Assembly (NCBI GenBank): GCA_036785705.1
Contig: JAWUZG010000032.1
Coordinates: 18,332,318-18,396,317 of the forward strand
DNA length: 64,000 bases
Direction of reading: 5' to 3'
From: Acanthornis magna
Lineage: Eukaryota; Chordata; Aves; Passeriformes; Acanthizidae
Of this stretch, positions 38,750 to 51,693 are shown one piece after another (within the stretch, counting starts at the first letter, position 1; each line of letters begins with the position of its first letter). The notes under the pieces were generated by a model. That model saw only the letters and a program-made list of their open reading frames with translations, made no database searches and was not told the origin of the DNA. The translations under genes were made by a program, and so were the position numbers.

Positions 38750-41700
38750 GGGACATTTTTATATAAAACAATCTAATCTATAATGTGCTTGGTTTGTGGG
38801 AGAATATTAAAAGTTGGATTATGAATTATAATAATAAGCTGTGTTTAAAGACAACTTGTAAAATGTAGTAATTTTATGACAAAAATGAGACGTTTAGAAA
38901 GAAATTTTACTATTTTATCCTTAAATTATTTTTTTTTCTCTCTGTACCCATTTATTCAGTGATATCAGAAATTTAATAATATTACCTTTCTTCCTTTTCA
39001 ACATTGTGAAAATTTTTAGCTGTTTTTAAAACTTATCTTGGGCACATCATGAAAAAAGGCATTAACAACAAATAATGACAGGAAGTCTGTTCATTTTTAC
39101 TGTGAAAGGAAGAGGAAAATACAGACACAGGTCAAAATGAAAGGCATAGAGATGTGTGAAATGTAAGGTTTGTTAGAATATCACTGGTGTGGAAAAAAAG
39201 AAACATAAAACTCACTCTCATGTCCTTGCTCCTCACTGACCTGGTCAATAAACCAATCCAATTACCAAACCACTGCCAAATCCTGCTCGAGGAAAGATCA
39301 TTTCGTTTGTGCCAGGGGCAGCCTAACATGCATGGAGTATGGACAATGGATTAACCAGATCTATGAGCAGGTGATCCAAACTGCCCACATAGAGGAACAA
39401 ACATTTGTCTGTGTATCTTTAACCTTTTTTTTTAATCCTGCCCCTTGACAGTTTCATTGAATGTCTCTAGCTGTTGTACTCCATAATCCCATGACATTCT
39501 CTTTGTGATGAAGCAAACAGGCAGGATTTCATGTCCCAGAATTACTTCTAGTCACCGCTGGGTTTTCCTCTAGGCATCTGTGTAAACTGTATTCGTTCAG
39601 CTGCTGTTTGGTTAGTGGACTCTGGAGGCCTATGTAGATATAAAATATACAGACTTGACATTTCTGGCAGACCCTAATGTTACTTCCTTTTGTTCTCTAT
39701 TGTTCCTTTCTGTGGCATGAAGCAGATGCTTATGATGTCCGTGTTGTGAGTAGGAGCTGAAGACACTCAACTGCTCAACTTCTTGCCAATGTTTAAGTCT
39801 CTGTAGGCATAATTATTTATACTTCCAAAGGAATACGTGACATTCTGGAATTCTACAGCATGAAAGTGGTCAAGAACAAAATTTTTGAAAGTGCAAAGAC
39901 CTCCTTTTGGGTACTGGTGTATTACAATAGTCGAGAGATATATCTTTTCGAAACCTATCTTCCCCCATGCAAGCACTGAGAGGTTTCCATTGAGTAATAA
40001 AAGTGGGGAGAAGAGAGGAAGTTTCAGTTTGCTACAGTAAATGAAAGGCATAAAGCAGAAAGTAAAATCATTGTGTTCTGAAGGTTTTAGAAGATGCTGT
40101 AAACTATAATGAACACTGAAATCTTGTAGACTGATACATAAATGTCTGACAAAGCAATCCTAATAAGTTATTTGAACTTGGAACTGACTTGCGGTAAAAT
40201 GAAGACCTCAAGTTACGGAATATTGAAGATGATTTGATATGAATAAATGAAGGTGACTAAATCCAGGGTAACAAACTAGGCAGCAGAAATATGCTTTCTA
40301 TTTGATAGAACAGAATATTAAACTTTCTTTCAACTAAACCTAAGTTTTATTGTCACTTCTGAGTATTTCTAAAGCATATCTTGTACTGCATTCTTCCTAT
40401 GTGTTATGTCATCAGTTTATGCTACCTTTACACCCTGTATGATTGTCATTTACAGTGAGCCCTGTTGTCAAGTGTAAAGAGGCGTTACTATTTACTAAAT
40501 GCAATAGCAAGGTTATTTTAAATTGCCAAAATAGAATGCAAAGTGAATAAACAAGAACACATTAAAATGGCTTCATTTATAAGTGGGAACAACCCCTTTA
40601 TCAAGAAATAATAGGAAAGATAGACCTAATAATCTTCTGTCATAATAAATTATATAAAGCATCTGTGAGGACTGGGAATCAGGGTAACAGAGATGGACCT
40701 TTCTTATAATATCACAAGTATGCCATTGATACCTTGAGTAACTGGTAACAAAACATTAGCCAAATTTTTTTTAGAATAAAAATGGGTCTTATTTTTACAC
40801 GTTCTTGTGATTGGATCCAGAAATGCAAGGTTGTCTTTAAGCCACTTTGGGGCTTCCTAGGTCTTTCCAAGAACCTGTTGCCAGCTCAGACATCAGCAGG
40901 TTTGGAATGTCTCTATACTCTGTTTTCTACAGTTTTGTAAGAAAAATAATGGCAATCCAGATTCTATGTCCTTGACAAAAACTAGTTTGCTACCTGCCCT
41001 GGAATTCAACTCCAGAAGTTTTGTGGTACCTAATGGCCACTAGGGATACATTGTGTGTCCTGGGTAGCTAAAAACTATCCCAGCAGAGGTATTAAAAATG
41101 CAATGCAGAATTTTTTTCATGTGTTAGACTTCTGGTTTGAAAATTTAGCATTCTTTAATTTCTGACTATAATACACATATTTATGTGTCAAGATTATCTG
41201 ATGACACCTAATGTTTCTCTCTGGAAAGTCTCTGCTGATGAATTTTCTCATCATGCTTTTCCTCTATGAACAGCTGTAAATTTGGCAAAGACATATATTT
41301 ACATTCCTGAAGAGCTTATTTGGCAGGTGGCTTTTGTTTTTTACAACCTGCTTTCTCTCTTTGATGGTAAATATTTTTCTGCCTTCTTTCCCTCCGTGAT
41401 TCTGTATGTGACAGAAACATCTATTTTGTAAATTCAGATTAATACTGTATCCTGTCTGTAGTTATGTAGTTCTCTGTAATTGCTCTAACTGAAATTACTG
41501 AATGTTAATGGTTTTATCCTTGAAAGCCTGCTAGATTTTTTTTTTTTTTAAACAAATGCATCATTCTTCGCTCCACATGTTAAGACTATAATTTTTGGAC
41601 TATCTGATTCAGAGGATTCTGGCAGTCTGACATCTGTGAGCCAAGATTTACACAAATTCCATTCTATGGCCTTCCTTCTCTGCTGCCTTGTAGCAGTAAA

Positions 41701-43320
41701 AGTAGGGAAGTGGAAGGTCCAAATGCACTCCAGGGCAGCTTTGTGAGAAAGCAGAGGCATCCTCATGTCAGGGGCACCCACCCAAGTTTCTTTATCACAT
41801 CCTTCTTCAATTGTATTTCCAGTTGATGGCAAAAAGCAAACCTGACATCCAGTTCACAGCAGAAACAGACAAGCCTTATTAAAGAACATTTGTTTTCTGA
41901 TCTATGACCCTACTATTTGCCGTTTTTGGGTGATACAAACAATTACACACCATATGAGAGTTATCATCATCTTGCCAGTTCTTTGGCTATATTTTTTCCA
42001 TCTCTCCCAAAGACTATACAAGGAGATAATATGAATTGAATTATGCATTTTTGATTCAAGAGATATCATAAAGAAAGCAGAAAAAATAGAGACTATTGAA
42101 CACCATTTTGAGTACCATTTCAAAGCAAAAATAATCCTTTGAACAGGGGAAACCATATATTCTACACCACAAAAATTTGTTTTGAATAGCTGGATTGATA
42201 TATTTTGGAGAGTGCATTTGCTAGGATTCATGTCTAACGATCCCCTTAAAAGACTGATGCCAATTGTGTCTGGCAATGATAACTACCGTGTACTGTGGCA
42301 TGCAAAACCAGTTATTTTAATCTATTCATACTGATTTCAGAAAGATAGTTGCATTGTTATATCTTGAGGCTAAAATGTATGTCTCTTGAATTGGTTTTGT
42401 AAAAAAATTCACTAAAACTAAAATGACATTTTAAACATTAGTGACTTTTCATGTCATAATTTATATGCACTTATAGTAAAATAAAGAAATATGTAGATTC
42501 ATGTAGCGAGGCAAGTTTATACATTCATATTTTATCTTGGGACTTTGAGTAAAAAACAATTTTGATCATGAAAAATCCAGTGTTTGTTAGCCTTTTGGGA
42601 CAAATTCAGTGTGAGAACTTTATTTTCTATAGGCTTTTATTAAATCAGCTAAAGAAGAGGCAAAATGACTCATATCACAAACACAACTATAAAGCTCTAG
42701 ATAGGAAAAGACCTGCTCCCTAGAATCTTAGTCATATGTGATGACAGAAATACCCAAAGGGAGAGCAAAGCCCTTAGCACATTTACGTAACTGGAATTCA
42801 AATAAATGTATTTCAGTTTCTCTTAATTGTTTAGATTTTAAATAAATCCATATTTCTAAATAATTTGAATGGTGTTGTATCTAATGACAGGTTAAACCCA
42901 CTGCCTAATAAGACTGAGAAATATTCTTCAGTACAACAGCGCTACAATAGTATGTCTCTGATAGAATTTAACATCCATCACTTTCACTGCTTTATACACA
43001 ACCATGATTGAATTTCACTCTTGACTCAGTTAAGTAAAAGTTCCCAATGCAGTTGATGTAGAATCTGTTGAAACATATCCATAATAAATCAAAATATAAA
43101 TCCTTATAGCTATGTAAATATGAGAGAGCCCATTCATAGTCCCACAAGGACTGACATAAAGAAAAGTCATTGTAAGGTAAGTAATGAATTTGTATCAGTT
43201 TAGCCATTACTGCAAAGAAACCACTTTTCTCATCCGTTTTCTCACATTAAATGTGAAGTAGAGCAATGTACTTGCTTTGGGAGACTGATGTCCTACTGTA
43301 CCTTTGCCATGGAGTAAAAG
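34210..43320. other. Unique AT-rich sequence, no transposon recognised
   Basis: No CR1, LTR or gene family was recognised over 9 kb. Minor items are a triple GAATATAGAT repeat at 36686-36734 and a 28-base T run at 38717-38744. Two open segments in one minus-strand frame lie at 41548-42276, separated by two stops and without recognised homology. Confidence 0.55.
38717..38744 (+). repeat. Poly(T) run, 28 bases
   Basis: An uninterrupted run of 28 T. It could be the poly(A) end of a minus-strand retrocopy, but the sequence to its left as read here shows no recognisable source. Confidence 0.9.
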
Positions 43321-43324
43321 GATA

Positions 43325-43421
43325 TGTGTATATATATAAAAAATATATATTTTATATATATTATATATAGTGTGCATATATGCATATATATATGCATGCG
43401 TGTATGTGTATGTGTGTGTAT
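43325..43421. repeat. (TA)n/(TG)n alternating purine-pyrimidine tract
   Basis: About 100 bp of TATATA runs pass into TGCATATATGCATATATATA and then TGTATGTGTATGTGTGTGTA. It is almost wholly alternating purine and pyrimidine, with short self-complementary pieces such as TATATGCATATA. The frame read across it (43207-43476 minus) is low complexity and not a gene. Confidence 0.9.
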
Positions 43422-43429
43422 AAATAAAA

Positions 43430-46085
43430 TAGTATATAAGAGAGCAACTGATATAATGTAAATCCACACTTATCACACTACTATAATCGATGAGATAGCT
43501 GTTAAAGTTAATAGAAATATCCCTGTTTTACTTTCTATAATGTTGGTCAAAGGCTAATATTGTTTTTCAGTCAGTTAGATCCTGATAGCAGCTTTGTGAA
43601 CTTCTGCTATAGTATATAAATTCAGCAAAGTAGAATTGGCCCAAGAATTTAAGTCATTCCTAAAATATTTTTACTTGTGTCTTCCCACCTGCCTGCTTCC
43701 CTACCAAGGAGGTTCTCTGATAAGATCATCAGTGCAGATATGGCAATTATAAAAGGATCATAGTTGCTCCACAAGCCAGTTTTCAACTATTCCGATGGAG
43801 ATAGATGCAGGAATTCAAACTGGCTGAACATCAGCCTCATTTTTGATACTGTGTTCTTTGAATTGGCCAGGTTTGCCAGTTGTATGGAACAATTTTTCTT
43901 ATATATTCCTTATATAAAATAGTATTAAATTATTTGGAATTGTGTTGGTTTCTGGTACAAATTAGCTAACCATGCCTGAAGGAAAAGCTAAGCAGACTTA
44001 GTTGAACTTTCCATTTCAACGGAAAATATAATTCAAACTGAAGTCTGCATTTTCCTTTACATCAGGACTGAGCAGTACAATCTTGATCTTAATCAAGACA
44101 GTAAAAACATATGTCTTGCCTTCCAGGTGGAGACTGGATCTCACACAGGGTAGCAGTTTTGAACTTTCTGTGTATCACAAAATTACTTAGATTTTGAGAA
44201 AGGGGTTTGTTATTTTTTTCTCCTGGCTTTGTGTTTTTGTATCATTCAGTTGTGACTTTGGGAATCCCTTCTCTCCTGTGTTTAGGGAAGGTTTTACAAG
44301 GTTTGTGCACATACCACAGCACTATCAGTTAATATATCATCCTTCAGCCATAGGAAGAAGTAGAGAATTGGCTCTGCACTGGAATTCAGTCAAATCTTGT
44401 CTAGCTAACAAGTCTCCTAGTTCCACGTACTCCCCTGTCTCCTGGCAGGGATGACAAAATTGCTGGAATCCAAACACACAGAAAAATGTCAGCAAAACTA
44501 GAGGGATCTAAGAGGGAAAAGGAATCCTAACATATTTAGTCTAGAATTGATATCTTATTATATTTGAAAAGAGATCAGAAAATAAAAGAATGAAAATATA
44601 AAAATAACGCACTGTACACACATTGCAAAAAATGAAAACATTTCAGCAGTAGAATGGAGAAAATAGAACTTTCTTCCTTATATAGTCTGTACTTTGTCTC
44701 AAGTATGATATGAAGTTAACCTCAACGTAACACACACTGAATGCCTAAGATAATAAAAGACCATTTTTTACTGTGATACCTTTATAACTAACAAAATTTT
44801 TGAACTTATTTTCTTTTTATTCTGCTAAAATATTTGTAAACTATATCTCTCATAAAGCCTGCATCTTGCCAAGAGATTTTGTGGGCTTGGGTCTTACTAT
44901 TTCATTTATTTGCTTCTTTTTTCTTTTTTCTATTTTTTTCTTTTTTTTTTTTTTAATTTTATTTCATTGTATTTCTAAAGTAGACATTTTCTTGTGTATT
45001 TTCATTTCCAGGGTATTTGAACTTACTTACCTTTTTATGCAAGAATCCAACATATAGTGGGACAATAAGTTATCAAAATTTATTGTCTCCCAGAAGTGCA
45101 AAATATTTTAAATACACCTGTAAAAAGCTACTATTATCCTTTTCTTATTTTTCAATAACTATTAAGAGAAATGGAATAGACTACACCAGAATAAATTGAT
45201 GGCAGGAAATTTGCTTCCTTTACAATTGGTTCCTTCCCTTTATTATGCATTGAGGACTTTCTGCGGTAATTGCTAATACAGCATCTTTCCGTATGATTGC
45301 ACATTGTCTGCATCTGGGCTAGTGCACATAGCACATTCCGAATGCGGTGAGAGATGCCTGTTCTCGTGACTCATCTGAGCAGGGCAGGCTGAATTCCCAT
45401 GAAGTTGTTCACTGATCAGTGCTTAGCCCATGCAAATCAAAGTAAGTCACAGCAACACGGATGTTGCTGCATCTTCATGCCAGAATGCTCTGCTGAGCCT
45501 TGGCTTGTTTGCTGCTGAATTCCCTTCAAAGGGGAGGCTCGACTATATAAACAATTGAAGACCTTAGTATATAATTAATGTGTTTTCTAATTAAATAGTA
45601 ACCAAGTATGTTGTAATGTTTCAATTAAGAGTATAGAAAGTAATTAATTATACTCTTAAATACTTAATGTGAGCAGGCCAATTAACAAAATGTTACTTCT
45701 CTAATTTAAAAATTGTGCTTGGCTCAGTTTGAGAATAACTATACATTTTTAGGGAGAACTTTTTTTCATAGCAGGACTTTTTTTTCCAAAGACCTGCTAA
45801 GTTTATCAGTACAGATAAAATCTCTTGGTCTAACTAATTTTTTATACATATAAACCAGTATAAAACTGTACTTAAAAATATTCCATGCCAACTATCTTTC
45901 TAATCATCAGGTTTTTCTAAAGTGCATGGTGTAAAATCCCCATTTAAATTATTATTTCAGGGATATTTATTTCATGTCATAAGTTATGACATATATATAT
46001 ATATAACATAATTTATAATTTATAAGTTATAAGATATGATTTAGGCATGAGGTCAATGCACTTCATTTCCTCTGCCCAACAAGAG
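43430..46085. other. Unique AT-rich sequence with one possible regulatory patch
   Basis: No gene or transposon was recognised. A T-rich run lies at 44910-44960 and a short (AT)n run at 45991-46005. The patch at 45290-45552 is less AT-rich and carries an AP-1-like TGACTCA (45367-45373), an octamer ATGCAAAT (45430-45437) and TATATAAA (45544-45551). It is described under findings. Confidence 0.5.
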
Positions 46086-46090
46086 GTAAA

Positions 46091-46205
46091 ATAGTATTAA
46101 AGTCCCTGGAATTAAACTATCAATTCCATATAGTATTAAAGTCCCTGGAATTAAACTATCAATTCCATATAGTATTAAATTCCCTGGAATTAAACTATCA
46201 ATGCC
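46091..46205 (+). repeat. 39-bp minisatellite, 2.9 copies
   Basis: Two perfect 39-bp units (46091-46129 and 46130-46168) and a third incomplete unit with two mismatches (46169-46205). The unit begins ATAGTATTAAAGTCCCTGGA and holds the inverted repeat GGAATT-8 nt-AATTCC. The perfect identity of the first two units points to a recent duplication. No coding role is visible. Confidence 0.97.
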
Positions 46206-46209
46206 AGTT

Positions 46210-49200
46210 GGATTTTAGCCTTTGAAGGACTGTTTTGAATCTCAGCTCTAAACATTGTATGTCCCTCGAGACAACACAGAGCCACAACAGTTTAGCAGGA
46301 GAAGAGCGGAAGGCATATTACAATATTTGGATTTCTTTAGGAGGCTCTACTTGAAATTCATTCCTGGGTTTTTTTCTGCTTCTTTAGTGTTGCCAGTGAG
46401 GTTTTCCAATGCCCAAGGATGACTTCAAGTCACACTCTGCATAAAGTCATGCACAGAAAGGTAGGATGGATGGCACTGTTTGCAGTCACCATCTGTCTCT
46501 ATGAAAATAAGCCTGGCATTTTCCACTCATTGCACTCAAAGCTAACAAACCTTTCCTGCAATGCAATATAAGACTATTGAAGTCTAGAAATAGATTCTTT
46601 GGATCACTGTAGTGATAGTATTGACTAAAAAATAGAGAGTAGAAGCATATTTTTACAACATTTGAAAAGGAGAAAAAATATCAAACTTGATTCCTGAAAT
46701 AAGGATAGTATACCATATTTAGGCACTTCAATGGAAGTCAGCTTGACTACTACTCATCACATTTCATTTAGGTTTAAAGAAAGTCAACAGAATTCCAAAT
46801 TTTGTGAGCTTTGCAGTGTCTTAACCCCAAAAATTTGATGTTTCTGTGCAAGAGTCCTCCAGAAGAGTCTAGCCTGATGCTTTTAATCTTGAATGGAAAG
46901 AATGCAACAGAAAAAAACCAAAAAGTGTCAAGTATTCAGCTTGTGAACCGCTGAAAATACAAAGTTTGAAGACTTGTGTGACCATCTACTTCTTAAATAG
47001 ATCTCTGAAATGTAATGCAAAGGACTTCTTGAAAGCCCAAACATAGACTAGCCCTTCATTGATTCCGTAAAAGAGCTTATGACTTATTTCTGTAAATACA
47101 GTATAGGCAGATTGTTTATTTGAGGAGTATCATGCATTATTTCAAGGTGTAAAGTCTAACAGTATTAATTATAAATGTAATTTTAAATTAATAATAGGCC
47201 AAACAATAAAGATAAACAAGCCAAGTATTTAATATACTCTTGCATTTTGATGGAGCATAAGACGTTGGTACAGAGGTTACTGCCTTTCATCATTATTTAA
47301 GATTGACCAAGGTTATATACATTATTATTGTTACAAAACTAATGTGATTATATTATAGTTTTAGTGCAACAACAGTACCTATATTTAGAGGATAATTTAA
47401 GTGATGTTTCTTTGCACATTTTGAATACTACAGCCCTCCTTTTATGTCACTCTAATTTGTTATACAAAAGCCTTTATGTGTAAGAAGTATTCAAATGCAT
47501 GTGGGATTTCTCTTCATATCATATACATCTTATATTCCAGTGCTTAATACTGAACCATGTATCACAAAGCATAGCCCAACATGCTTGATTTCCGTTACAA
47601 GGTTTCCTTTAACTTTTCATTGCATGACTGGTTGGAATGTGCAAATTATAACTTGGAGCAGAGTATTCTGAGAAAATAATATTTGCCTTAGGAGCAGTGT
47701 GGTCACATTGTATTTCCAAGGCAGAAAGCAGCATTGAACTACCTGCCCTGACAGAGTTCATCTGTCACCAGGAGTTATGTTATGGTGGAGCACAGAGCAG
47801 CAGAAGTTCCCTATTTAATAAATAGGTGGTACGATTCTTCAACTACACTTAAAAAAAGTGCTGAAATTCTTTTCTGAGGTTTTATGTTCTTTATCTTCAA
47901 AGATAATTAATATCTAATAATTTAGCATCTAAAAATAGGAATTCATATTCATCTAGTTGCTTGAAGACATAAACCAAGATCTGATTAGTTAACTTGGAAA
48001 GTGCCACACAGAAAAGCAGTTTCTTAGCTGTCCATCGCTTGATTGTGTCGTCTGTCAAGTATCTCTTTTAAGTTCCTGTCAAAGACCCATTATTGAATCA
48101 AGCAGATGGATGAGTGGCCCTTCACATTGTAATGTTTGCAATAATTTAAGGGTATGATTCCTTTCATATAAAGTCAATGACTAGAGTTATAGGTCAAACC
48201 TAAGGTAATCATCTAGGGTCCTTGTAGAAGTCCTAAAACTAAGACCCTCTGAAGGCAAATTGCAAACTCCCGAAAAGCAACTCATCACCACTGCCTTTGA
48301 TATCTGTTCTGGGATAAGCAGAAACACCCTCTGCAAGAAAGTGTCTCTTCATTGTCCACACAGAAAACTAAGAAAAGGTATTTCATTTTGGATGGCCAAA
48401 TTTGCATAAAAGCAATCTCAGACTTAATCAATTACTAAATATAAATCTATCACTTGAAGAAGGACGTTCTTCACAGTAATGAATACAACAAGTTTTCACA
48501 AGGACATTGGGTACAAACAAAACCCAGCAGGTCTGAGATCTTTCTCCATTTTCACATATGTGAAATTTGTATTGCACACAAGTCAGTAATATCTCTTTTC
48601 CAGATTTTTAAATTACTTTGGGTGTCTGCAAGACAGACTGGTACATGGTGTGATTTTTTTTAAGAGTACATTTAGTCATATTAAAAACCTAATGAAAACA
48701 TACTTGAGTCTTGAGTCTCATAAATATCCTTGTATAGTGATCCTTAGAGCAACAGGGATATTAGAAAGGAAAAAAAAATAAAAAGCATCTACATAACTGA
48801 TGAAGTAGCTTGTTTTAAAATGGTCTGAAAAATACTCATATGTCCTCATATGTGTCCATGTGTCATTGGATTCCCAACAATAATGGGAACAGTGAACATC
48901 TGGAAGCCATTTACTAGGAGAATTTGGTGAATTTATCAATTCATTCAGTATTCACTGTCAAGTCACTAACAAATCTCTTTAGAGATCTTAGGAATCTCCC
49001 TTAACATTCAACTGTTCTTATGGATCTAGCCTGCAGTTCAATTGCAGTACATTTGTTTAAATGGCATCAGTTTGTGCTCAGATTGTCTCTAGACAACAAA
49101 TCCATTTGCCACCTTCTGCTTGCTCTATTACTTTGCTTTTTGTTTCTTTTTTTTGGAGACATAACTGGATTTTAGTGGTGCTCTTGTGCTGCTGCTTTTT

Positions 49201-50060
49201 TTTAAACAACAGTTCCTGCAGTCTCTAGTGTTTGCACCGAAAATATTGTTAGTAGAGATTTAACATAATATTTTAAAGGATGCCATGTAAAACACCCTGG
49301 TTTTAGCTACTTTTTTCATAAAATTAGAAAATTATGTGAAGACAAGAGGTTTTCCAAATTAATAGGACCACCATGCTTTTTTTCTTCTGACACCACAGCC
49401 AGAAATAATTAAGAGTATGTTTAATTCTTAGTAGTTTAGCACTTGCGACTGTTAGTCTCACCACAAGGTTTAAACTCATAAAAGAAAAAAAATCAATGAG
49501 TAACATTTTACAGGTTCCCTAAAACCTGGCATATGCTACACATTTTTTTTACTGTCAGGAAGGCCCTCTTTGTACTCAGATTTTTTTCTTCATAGAAGAT
49601 AAAACACTCTTGAAGAAGAAAAAGAAATAATCATTTTTTTCACTTTCTGTATGCTCAGAACACAGAAGACTTAAGGACCTCTTTCAAAATTGTTACAGTT
49701 CATCCTTTTTTTTGTTTGTGTCCTACATTTCGTATATATAGTTCACACTCTGCAAATTCTTTTGTGTGTGAACAATCTACTTCTCTGATCTTACCATTCC
49801 TGCTGGATGGTACATAATATGATCACCGTTGTGTTTTATTTCCATATGGAAAAGAACTGGGTAAAAGACAGCATAGGCAGAGAGGACAGGTGAGGTTCTT
49901 TTGTCTCCTTAAACCTCTGCACCTAGTTTCTAGTCTGCTCGCACTAGAAAATTATTAAGTTCCCAGAATAACCTGGGTTTTGTCTCATTTTTTAATATGA
50001 GTTGGGTTCCACCCAGCACACTAACCACCAGGCAGCTAATCCTGTGAGTCCCTCACTTTT
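46210..50060. other. Unique AT-rich sequence, nothing recognised
   Basis: No gene or transposon was recognised. Short open frames (48454-48663 plus and 48718-48939 minus) have no recognisable content. A weak tRNA-like promoter pattern at 49962-50040 minus is described under findings. Confidence 0.55.
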
Positions 50061-50064
50061 GTGC

Positions 50065-50858
50065 TTACAAAACTGCAATTGCTCCTGCCCTTGCGACCTC
50101 ACGTGCCCACACCTCTTGCATTAGCATATGGCAGCTCTCCTGCCCATTCCATTGGATGTTCCAGATAACCTTACGGCTCCATCTGAAACTTTTCTTAATA
50201 GACTGTGATTTTAAAGCATGATCTAGTGTCCAACTTATATTTAATTTCAAGTTACTTAAAAATAAAACTTTATCCACTATGTTGAAATAACCTGGGTGCC
50301 ATAAATTGAAAAGCTTGACATTCTGCAGCATATTAACTACTTCATTATTCACCAGTTCATGCAGTACCTCTGCAAAACACATATCCAGTATTATGAAGTC
50401 TTATATGTTCCTATGGAGAATCTGCACCTGACTGTCTCTGAAATGATAAGGTAGTTTAGCAGCAGTAAGAAATCCTTTGAAAATGAGTTGGTTTTTTAAA
50501 ATGTAGTCAGGAAATATTTTAGGAAAGATTTGTTGGGGGGTTTTTTGGTTTTGTTTTTTTTTTTTTTTATCTACTTCGGAATGGGTCAGGAATGGGTCAG
50601 CATGCTTAAACATTTGTGATTTGACTATTGCTGTATATACACCAACAATATGTATACACTGTGTTTGAACATACGCTGATGTACACTGGAATTGAAATAG
50701 AGTTTCATTTGTCTTTGGAACTGTCAGACTAAATGCTAGAGTAACCATTGTCACAGGCAATAACAATAGCAGCAACAGTTTAAAAAACATCAATTGTTGT
50801 AACTTAGTACCACAAGAGGGAGTGAATCCCAAAGACAGTGATCTTATGATCCTTCTTC
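50065..50858 (-). pseudogene. Coding-like minus-strand frame with one stop (unrecognised)
   Basis: One reading frame on the minus strand is open from just after a TGA near 50860 down to TAA at 50065, interrupted only by TAA at 50401-50403. The first segment has a true ATG at 50790, opening FFKLLLLLLLP and then a hydrophobic stretch to about residue 20, which resembles a signal peptide. An NET glycosylation sequon and two cysteines follow, then a lysine-rich stretch from an A run at about 50552-50567. The second segment has an ATG at 50382 and 105 codons without low-complexity content. I do not recognise a family. It may be a decayed coding sequence, such as a retrovirus-derived or host pseudogene, or an unusually long chance frame. 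The single stop argues against an intact gene. Confidence 0.2.
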
Positions 50859-50859
50859 A

Positions 50860-51690
50860 ATAGCCCATTTTCCAGGATTCAACTGGAGAACCAAAGTATT
50901 CAAGCCAGTGATAACAGTACACGTTAGAGAAATAACATTTGAGATAGTCTGATCAGTGACACTGAGTGGTTTTATATGGTTATCAACACCCACAATTACA
51001 TTATAAATGAAATTAGATGATGGCTTCTTTGTTACCAGCTTCCTCTACTTAAAGGACTCTGAGAAATTATTACAACATTTGAAAATTATTCTCTACAGTG
51101 AATTATTCAACCACTAAATCCAAAAAATAAGTGGAGTGTCAGATTTGTAAAAGGCCCTCTACAGTGAAGAGCAGACTGTAGCTATCCAATTATCTGCTCC
51201 CTTGGTTGCCTAACTGATCTATGAAATCAAATTAAACACCAATCTGGAGATTCAATATTAATATTTCAATGCTAAAGGATCTGGACCAAATCTACTGAAA
51301 CAATGAAGAATACCTAAGTCCTTTGAGGTTTGAAAGCTAGTAAATCTTGAATAGTTAAAATCTATAACCAAATATTCTGTTCTCTAGATTTGAGTATTAT
51401 TAACCTGAATCCTCACTTTTTATGCTAAATTCACAGCCAGATTCACTGTATCCTATCTGCATCAATAAACAAGCAATGGAGCATGCAAAGAGGGTAGTTA
51501 ACAGCCCCTCTTGGTTTTGTGCAAGCCATTTTGAGTTTCCTTGTCTTGTTGTCAGCTTTGCTTTTGGTTTTGCTTTGTCCTTACCTTAGGTAAGTCAGTC
51601 ATCTGAGGGGACCATGAGGAAACTGACCATATTGCAACCATGAGGAAACTGAGAACTATATTTGTCCTCTTATTAATCTCTTTCTTTTCT
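50860..51690. other. Unique AT-rich sequence, nothing recognised
   Basis: No gene or transposon was recognised. A 16-bp direct repeat (ACCATGAGGAAACTGA) occurs at 51611-51626 and 51637-51652. Confidence 0.6.
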
Positions 51691-51693
51691 TTT

